Origin: Edaphochlamys debaryana | Taxonomy: Eukaryota; Chlorophyta; Chlorophyceae; Chlamydomonadales | NCBI GenBank assembly: GCA_016858145.1 | Contig: JAEHOE010000026.1 | Location: 1 to 64,000 of the forward strand | Length of the DNA: 64,000 nt | Direction of reading: 5' to 3' | Part shown: positions 56,996 through 64,000 of the stretch, piece by piece | Layout of the letters: the number at the start of each line of letters is the position of its first letter | Numbering within the stretch: position 1 is the stretch's first letter | The notes under the pieces: model-generated | Database searches by the model: none | Told to the model about the DNA's origin: nothing | What the model saw: only the letters and a program-made list of their open reading frames with translations | Position numbers and translations under genes: made by a program

Positions 56996-59900
56996 GCTCT
57001 GGAAGTCCTTGGTGATTCATTACTGCTTCCAGAGCAGCTGGCGGAAGTTTGGCCGGAGCTTGTCGAAGGAGTCGTGCTGCGCTTCGACGCCAGTGTTGGC
57101 GCCCAGCGGGTCTGGACGGGGACGTGCACAGTCCAGGTGCGCACGTCTGTGTGATTCAGTATGCTAGATGTACAGGACGGCCACTAGAGCCTTCCCTTCA
57201 TGTCAGTGCCTAGCTAGCTTGCTGCTGCTTCCGCCGCAGCTAGTAGCGGCCGCTAGCTCCGCAGCCGGTGATGCCTTGCTCCCATACATCCCTAGCTTTC
57301 GGTGGCTACCACGCGCCATGGCGGACGGGGGCGTAAATGCACTGACCATAAGAACGGGATCTACCTAGCATTCACAGCAGTCTGCCAATTGTCTGGCTGT
57401 CCACCCCCGCCGTTGACTAGTTGCGTTGCGGCGCGCGGGATGGAGTACCCCTGGCTGCTGCTGTTGAAGAAACCGGCCTTCCATCTAACAGCTGCGGAGA
57501 GACGACCGGCCTCTCGTGATCGACACGGTGAAAGTCAAGCCACCCCTGTGCATTGTGTCTGGGCAGGCACCAGCAGTGATAAGCAAGATCATGCGCCTAC
57601 CTATTGAAACAACTGTGGTCAGCTCCTGCTGCCTGTAGCATCGTTCGTTCCACTTCAAACTGCTGCGGGTGGTGTGCATGTTCATGCACACATTAATGCA
57701 TGCCCCGACCGCTTGGGCGCGGGGCCCTCGCACACCGGCAGTGGATGGGGGGCCGCGCGCAAAGTGTCGGTCTTCATACCCCCCATCCTCGCCCAGCAAA
57801 TCACGCGTGCGTGGTGGCGGGGATCTGGGTTGCTATGGGCTGGCCTAGCTGCCGGGCGGGGGCGGGTGGGGCTGCGGGCGGCAGCAGCGAGCGGACGAGC
57901 TCAAAATCCGCTCTCTCCCTTGAATCCCCTTCCGTCCTGCTGGCATGGCCTAGCTACTTCGAAAGGCCTGGATGCTTGCCCGGTTTTTCCAAGACTGCTT
58001 GCCCTCTCTTCACCACTCCTCACCCACGCACACAGAAACGAACTCCAACAGACCTGTCTCCCGCCTGCTGATTAGATCCCCCCGTTTGCATGTGCAGGGG
58101 CTGCGTGTGGTGGCCGGAGCGCAGGAGCTGGTTGAACGTTTCTACGGCTGGACGCTTCGGTCATGGACAGCCCACCCCGAGGAGGGCGCCCTCCGCCTGG
58201 CACTGCAGCCGCCTGCTGAGCACCGCCGGGTGGGTTTCTCCACCACAAATGGGCGGGCTGGGGAGGGCAGGGCAGAGGTCGAGCAGCAATCCCTACCTGC
58301 TACTTCCAATAGCACTACTACGACCACGACGTATAGACAGCGAGTAGATGCAGCCATGTGCATCTGTGTATTTGCAGCAGAGAAGGAACCTGTAGAGCCG
58401 CCAGATCAAGCCCATTTAAGAGAGTAGCACGGCGTATGGACAGTGAGGTAGATGCAGCGATGTGCGTGTGCGTGTTTGCGACAAATAATTGAGGCACCCC
58501 TAGGGCCCAAGCTCAAGCCCCGTGCGGTAGAAACAAAGGAAGGCGAGGAATGAAACGTACGGCAGCAGCGTGCGTGGCGCACTCACGCAGGAGCAGGACG
58601 GAATCTGCTGGGGCGAGCGAATGATGGACGAAAGAGGTAGGGGTGGGCTAGAATCAAGGCCGGCGGCACGCCGCCGTCTGCGCAGGCACGTAGTGGGTGG
58701 TTTGACTGATGCGGCCTCCTTACGAATTTCCGTACAAAAGATACGAGTGTTAATTGATAGTGTTCTGGGCTGCTTACCATGCGAAACCATGCGAACCATG
58801 TTCATGCAGCAACATGTGTCTTTGCGCGCTGCTGGCCTGCGTGGGAACTTGCATCCAAGGACGGCTTCCTGTGCTGGTAGGTCCTGCGCCAAGCTAGGCA
58901 AGCTCGGTGGCTTCTGCGGCTAAGCGAGTGCCCGGCGGCAAGCAAGCCCCGCAATGCCAGCCTAGGCAGCGAACGAGCCCACCTCTTGATCGCATTAGCA
59001 TGCTCTACATCGCCCTGGGTCACGTATGACAGCGAGTTGCATGTGTGGCAATTCACCTCCCAAGCGCGCACGCAGTGCTGATAAGACAAGCGGCGGGGCG
59101 CCCCCACGGGGGCAGAAAACGAGGGCTCAGCCCCCCACCCATTGTAACGGGGTCCTGGAGGACTCTGGATTGGCATCCTAGGAGGCTTTTGAGAAGGTAG
59201 CAACTCCGTTGTTACGATAATGGTCGCGGGACAGGTGCGCGCCCGGCAAAACCTGGCACGGATCGAATCCAGGCAACTGCAGTCGGAGAAATCTGTAAGC
59301 AGTACATCCTCAATCGTATAATCTCTGCCATAACCCAGCGCGTAGAGCCCCCGGCTTGGCAACCTGAGAGAGAGCTCCGCAAGTCAAGGGTTGAAGAGGC
59401 AAGAGCCAGCCACATGAAGACCCGCTCTTGGGATGTTTGCGTCCGAGGGGGGGGAGTGTAATGGGGTCCTGGAGGACTCTGGATAGGCATCCTAGGAGGC
59501 TGTTGAGAAGGTAGCAACTCCGTTGTTACACCCATCTGCTACGCGACCCATTCCCCGTGGTAACCGTAGGCTCGGTCACGAGCAATATGGATTAGGAAAC
59601 TAGAGTTTGTGGCGTCGCGGGCTGGGCGCAAATCGCAGTTTCATGCGTGACGAAGGCACACACGGACGGACGGACAGACACCGACACGGGGTAATCCTGG
59701 AGGGCTGAACCCCCATCAGCTGCCGTACTTCTGCCTTCAGTTTCAAGGCGTCGTTTAAGGCGCGGTGCTGACGGGAATAGTTGAAACATATTCCCATATT
59801 GACAGGACGGATAAACTGCAGGACGGAGCCCCAGTGGTACGGTGAAGCATGCATGCATGCAGACATGCATGCACCCATAGGATGATGAGTAGCTGGTGCC

Positions 59901-62900
59901 AAGCTTGCATATACATATTCAAGCTTAACGCACTACTTCGTGCTTATACCCCAGTGCGGTCTCCAGCAGGCCCCCTATCCACCTTTTTTTAAACCTGCCG
60001 TACGCAACTGACAACGCTTGCCCTATCTCGCCCACCTGCCCCTGCTTCTACTCCCGCCTAGCAGCCTCGAGCAGCAGATGAGCTCTTGCAGCTTCAAGCG
60101 GCCGGAGGAGGGGGAGGAGACGGTGGCAGCCGAGGCGGCGGGAGCGGCGTCCAGCAGTCCCAGGAGCAGCGCCTGAGGGAGCTTGAGGGGCTGCTCACCC
60201 AGTCCCTGCGGAGGCCAGGCAGCACCGCTGCCGCTGCGGCGGCAGGGGCAGCGGCAGGCCTCGCCGCTGGCGCTGGAGAAGCTATCGCCGCCCCTGGCAT
60301 TAACGGCGGTGGCGGCGGGGGCGGGCGGAGCCTCTCGCGTGCGCTCCAGTCTCCTCCTGGTCGGCAGCACCACCAAAGCCAGCTGCTCTTGGCGGCCGCC
60401 GCCGCCGAGGATGCGGCGGAGGAAGACGGCGGCGTAGACGGCGGCGGCGGCTATGGCGTGGGGAGCATTGATGCGCTCCGGCGCCGCCACCAGACCGCTC
60501 AGCAGCAGCAGCTGAGCCGTCTCGGCAGCCTCGCGGCACTTGCCCGGCAGCTGCTGCCTCCAAACTCAGTCGCTGCCGCCTTCAGTCAGGAGCAACTCCG
60601 GGGCGGTCTGGGTAGTCTGGGCCTGGCCTGGCCACAGGCACCGCAATCGGACGGCGGCGATGGCCGCGAATGGGCGCATGGGATGGATGGACGCAGCAGA
60701 GGCGGCGGCGGCCCTGCAAGCGTCAGCACCAGTGCCGGCAGCAAGCGGGGTTACGCTGCGGCTGAGCTGGCGGCAGCTGCGGTGGAGGCAGCAGCACGAC
60801 ACCGCGGAACGGACGGCGGCGCGGGGGAGGGGGATGGCCATGGGTGGATGGAGGGCAGCAGGGAGGCCCGCGACGCCGCGCGGCTGCTGCAGCTGCAGAA
60901 CGCCCAGCTTTTGCTGCAACGGCTGCAGCAGCAGCAGCGGCAGCAGCACTTGCAGGACCATCTGGGGCGGGGCGCTGGGCTAGCTGGACTGGGAAGCAGC
61001 GCGAAAGACGAGTACCCCAGCGGAGCTGGGTCAGCGGCGGCGGCGGCGGCGACAGTAGCGGGCGCGGCTTCTTCTGCCTCGCAGCATCGAGAGCTGCAGC
61101 GGCAGCAGCCGCAGCAGCGGGCGGCGGCAGCTCACCATACGGCCGTGCGGCATTCGTCCGTACAGACGGAGCAGGACCTCGTGCTGCTGCAGAGGGGCGT
61201 CCGAGTTAAGACCGAGTCGGCTGATGCCGCTGCTGCTGGTGCAGCAGCCGGCGGCGCGACTGGGCTCATCACGGAGGTGCTGTCAAGAGGCGTCCTAGAG
61301 CTTGGCGCAGGCGGCGCAGGGGACAACGGCGGCGACGGGCGCGGGCACGGGCGGAGCGGCGGCGGTGGCGGTGGCGGAGGCGATGGCGGAAACGGGAGCG
61401 GCAGCTTGCTCGCCGCAGCCGCGGCCGTGCTACTTGAACGGCGGAGGCAGCAACGGCAACACGGAGGCTCTGCCGCTGCTCCACCCACGCCGCCGGCGGC
61501 GGGTCGTGAAGCAGACGGTGGCAGTACCGACCTAGTCGCTCAGCTAGAGTCCTTCCTGCGCGACCGCAAGGGCCAGCGGCCCGAGGCGCCGCCGACGGGC
61601 GCGGGCGCGGGCTCCAGATCTGTGGAGGGGTCTCCGCACAAGCCCCTCATCACCCTGCACATGCGGCAGCAGCAGCAGCAGCTGCCGCGGCAGGACGGCC
61701 TCGGGCCCTCGTACGCAAACGACGCACGGGAGGTCGAGGCGCAGGCGCTACGGCAACAACAGCTACAGCAGCAGGACGGCGGCGCAATGCTGCGCGTCCT
61801 GCGCCTGGGCCACGACCGACACGCCCAGGCGGTTGCTGGCGACCATGGCGACCCGGGTAGGCAGCAGCATCCTCATCCTCAGCAGCTGCGGAGCAGTTGG
61901 ACTATAGCGATTGGGGCGGGCGGCGGTGCGTGGGCGACAGCAGGCGGCGGCTCACGGCCCAGCGGCCGAGCGGAGGAGGAGGAGGAGTATGAGCCGCCAG
62001 CTGCGCATGTTATCCGCCTGGGCCGCAACGGAGGTGGTGGCGGCGCGGACTGGCGGCAGCAGCAGCCGGAGGCGGGGCTGGTCACGGCGCGGCTTGCTGC
62101 AGCCGGTGGAGGGCAGGGCATTCACTTGGTGCAGCGGCCACCACTGCCTGTGGCTGTAGCTCCGAGCAGCCGCGGCAGCCGTGAGAGCCCGCCGGAGGGC
62201 TCCTCACCCAGGCACCATCAGCAACAAGCCCTCGCGTCGCCTGCTGGCGGAGGCGGCGGGGGCGGGGGCGGCGGACCGCGGACCCTGCTGCGCGGAACAC
62301 ACTCCGGCGGCGTCCTCGCCCTGGACTCATCAGCAACCGCAGCCCTCCACGAGGACGCTCAGCAGCTGCTCGCAGGCGGCGCTGCTGGCGCCTCCGCCAG
62401 CAGCCAGCTCACGCCAGCCACGGCCCGTGTGCTTCGCCTGGCGGCCCAGGAGGCGCTGGGCCTATCGCTCAGAGGGGGCAGCGGGGCTGCTGGAGCTGCA
62501 ACGGATGACGCAGACCGGCTGGGCCGGGCCCAGGGCCAGCAGGAGCGCCGGGGATCAGCAGCTGGGGCGGCGACCGCGGATGGGGCGGGCGACGGTGGAG
62601 AGGTGGTTGCTAGGACGCCTGCGCGGCCGCTGAGCAGCTACCTTTCCGCGGCGGAGGTCGTGGTCCTGTTCTCGGAGGAGGTTGCGGAGGCCCTCTGCAG
62701 CCCGCCCGTTGCGGTACAGATTGTACTGCAGTGCTTTCTGGACGGAGCCGCGCTCGGACCGCCGCAGAGCGCACAGATCTGCAGGTGGAGTGGGGAAGAT
62801 AGATAGAGGGCATGCGCTAATGTCATGGACGGCAGTGACCGTACGTGTGACTGAATGTATCAATGGCAGTGACGGCAGCGACCGTGGGGATGTTATCAAC

Positions 62901-64000
62901 GGCAGACCGCTGGTTGTTGTACCGAATGAAACCTCGTCTATCTGTGACCAGCAGAGGCGAGGGTCGGCCCTTCTCATGTCTTTAGTGACTGACCTTGCCT
63001 GTCCTCCTCCGCAGGTACAACACATCCTCTCCCCGCTACCTCACCAGCATCCCCTCCCAAGAAGCCACCTCCCCGCCGCTGCCCTGGAAGCGCCTGGCAG
63101 ACACCTTCCTGCACTACCACCGCATGCGCTCCGGCGTCCTGGAGATGCACGCAAGCACCCGACCGCCTGGCCACGGAGATGACACGACCCTGCAGCTGGC
63201 GCCCGCGGTGGCCGCAGCCCTGCCAATACTGAGCCTCGCTCTCCCGCCGGAGCTTCGGCGCCTGGCGGAGGCGGGCTTACCTGCCGATCTCGCTGGGGCG
63301 GAGGACGACATCGGGGCAGCAGGAGAGATGGCGGTTGACGATGAGGATCCTGCCGTACTCGCCATTGGATCGCGTGTTCCGCTGCCGGGCCCTGCTGCTG
63401 ACGTGGCTCCTCGCCGTGGCCACGCTGCCCAGCAGCAGCAGCCTGCGGGCCGCGGCCCAAGTCAGCGAGGAGGAGGGGGCAGTGGCAGCAGACGGGGGCC
63501 GGGCAGCGGAACCAGCGGGTCGGCCTCCCCTCGCCCCAGGGCCGCCGCCCCTGCAGCGGCTGGGGCTGCGGGGCCAGCGGCGGCCGGCGGCGGTGGCGGA
63601 GGCGACCCCAGCAGCACCGTCCTGGTGTCCTGCCCTCCCCGCTCTCTGTCCCGCTACCTGACCAAGTCCGAGCTGGAGGTGCTGGTGGGGCCCGAGGTGT
63701 ACGGCTGCATGTGCGACGGAAGCAAGCTGTCGGGGGTCAAGGTGCAATTTGAGGTCAACGGCAGAAGACTGCCCGAGGTGAGAGGCTTAAGAGCCTTACT
63801 TGGCTGTCTAGCTGTCGCCTTTCCAGTTCCACCTGCCTTCGGAACCAAGTTGTCCCGTGTCCCTGATCATTTCGCTGCCATCAGCCTGAATGCCTCAGCG
63901 TACGCTTGCTTACCGCCTGCCTGCTCACGCCCTCACGGCCCTCCCCTGTGCCCTTGCCTCGGTCCGCTCCCCCCAGGTCTACGTGGCCGACATTGAGCGC
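56996..64000 (+). CDS. Five-module repeat family protein, copy D (3' truncated by window)
   Basis: Function not recognised; the most divergent copy. Exons: 56996-57136, 58098-58229, 60062-62784, 63015-63777, 63977->64000, consistent phases, 1,261 aa visible. M1 is recognisable but diverged (SLLLPEQLAEVWPELVEGV .. ERFYGWTLRSW). The third exon is a single 907-codon exon fusing the M1-M2 linker to M2's first half (SYLSAAEVVVLFSEE); in B and C these are two exons. The linker is Gly/Ala-rich with Gln runs (for example LLQRLQQQQRQQHL). The fourth exon completes M2 (YNTSSPRYL) and starts M3, where nucleotide identity with A-C becomes very high. The 56996 exon begins after an acceptor in phase 0 and lacks an ATG, so a start exon lies upstream, not identified. 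The 1.8-kb intron after 58229 contains mobile-element remnants. Confidence 0.72.
58935..59090 (-). pseudogene. Possible second Fanzor/TnpB-type zinc-ribbon remnant
   Basis: The minus strand reads YQHCVRAWEVNCHTCNSLSY followed by VTQGDVEHANAIKRW. CxxC followed by a GDxxxANAI segment resembles the last zinc-ribbon Cys pair and RDxNAAxNI box of Fanzor/TnpB proteins. The key Arg is Gly and the first Cys pair is degenerate. It lies inside the large intron of gene D. A short degenerate match; coincidence is quite possible. Confidence 0.25.
59143..59215 (+). repeat. 73-bp terminal direct repeat, left
   Basis: TGTAACGGGGTCCTGGAGGA ... CTCCGTTGTTAC; repeated at 59457-59529 with three or four substitutions. 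It begins TG and its ends are mutually inverted (TGTAAC/GTTAC). Confidence 0.85.
59457..59529 (+). repeat. 73-bp terminal direct repeat, right
   Basis: Second copy, followed by A, so its ends read TGTAA..TTACA. With the left copy it bounds a ~388-bp unit. Confidence 0.85.
59847..59875 (+). repeat. (GCAT)n palindromic microsatellite
   Basis: CATGCATGCATGCAGACATG followed by CATGCAC: alternating purine-pyrimidine and self-complementary, in the large intron of gene D. Confidence 0.8.

Overview
The window reads as nuclear DNA of a Chlamydomonas-like (volvocine) green alga. It is GC-rich, and its genes are cut by many short GT..AG introns with pyrimidine-rich acceptors. Exons encode small conserved blocks joined by long Ala/Pro/Gly/Gln-rich linkers, and TG/CAG-type low-complexity and minisatellite DNA is common. 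No rRNA, tRNA, CRISPR array or bacterial operon was recognised. Exon structures were built by hand from splice signals, reading phase and comparison between the paralogues; no transcript evidence was available.

Left part (1-17 kb): mobile-element DNA. A plus-strand gene (1-7182, 5' end outside the window) carries a PHD finger, a tandem array of ~402-bp intron+exon cassettes encoding Pro/Gly linker, and a Ulp1/C48-type SUMO-protease-like domain with His, Asp, Gln and Cys in place. Facing it on the minus strand (12919-16599) is a multi-exon transposase of the KDZ (Kyakuja-Dileera-Zisupton) class, with an AT-hook-like N-terminus, two SWIM-like CxC..CxH clusters and a DDE-like core. Between them lie a 63-bp minisatellite (about 24 units) and 1.2-1.3 kb higher-order duplications that each carry a copy of the transposase C-terminus. 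I interpret 1-17 kb as one large KDZ-type element or a nest of them.

Centre and right (19-64 kb): four copies of one unrecognised gene family, arranged <-A <-B | C-> D->. A is 19238-24608 (-), B is 30089-37381 (-), C is 43737-51415 (+), and D starts at 56996 (+) and runs off the window. Each protein (about 1,370-1,900 aa) is a string of ~80-110-aa modules M1-M5. Four of the five modules are split by an intron at an equivalent place. Highly variable low-complexity linkers and an acidic/basic nuclear-localisation-like exon separate the modules. B and C share a nearly identical 2.4-kb block including introns, while other parts have diverged, which suggests gene conversion or recent inverted duplication. 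Copy A has cleanly lost module M2.

Between the copies are transposon remnants. The most notable is a three-exon C-terminal fragment of a Fanzor (eukaryotic TnpB-like RNA-guided nuclease) at 52891-53435. Others are a 423-bp repeat found upstream of B and inside an intron of C, 316-bp direct repeats that bracket copy A, and a possible miniature retroelement with 73-bp terminal repeats inside the big intron of D.
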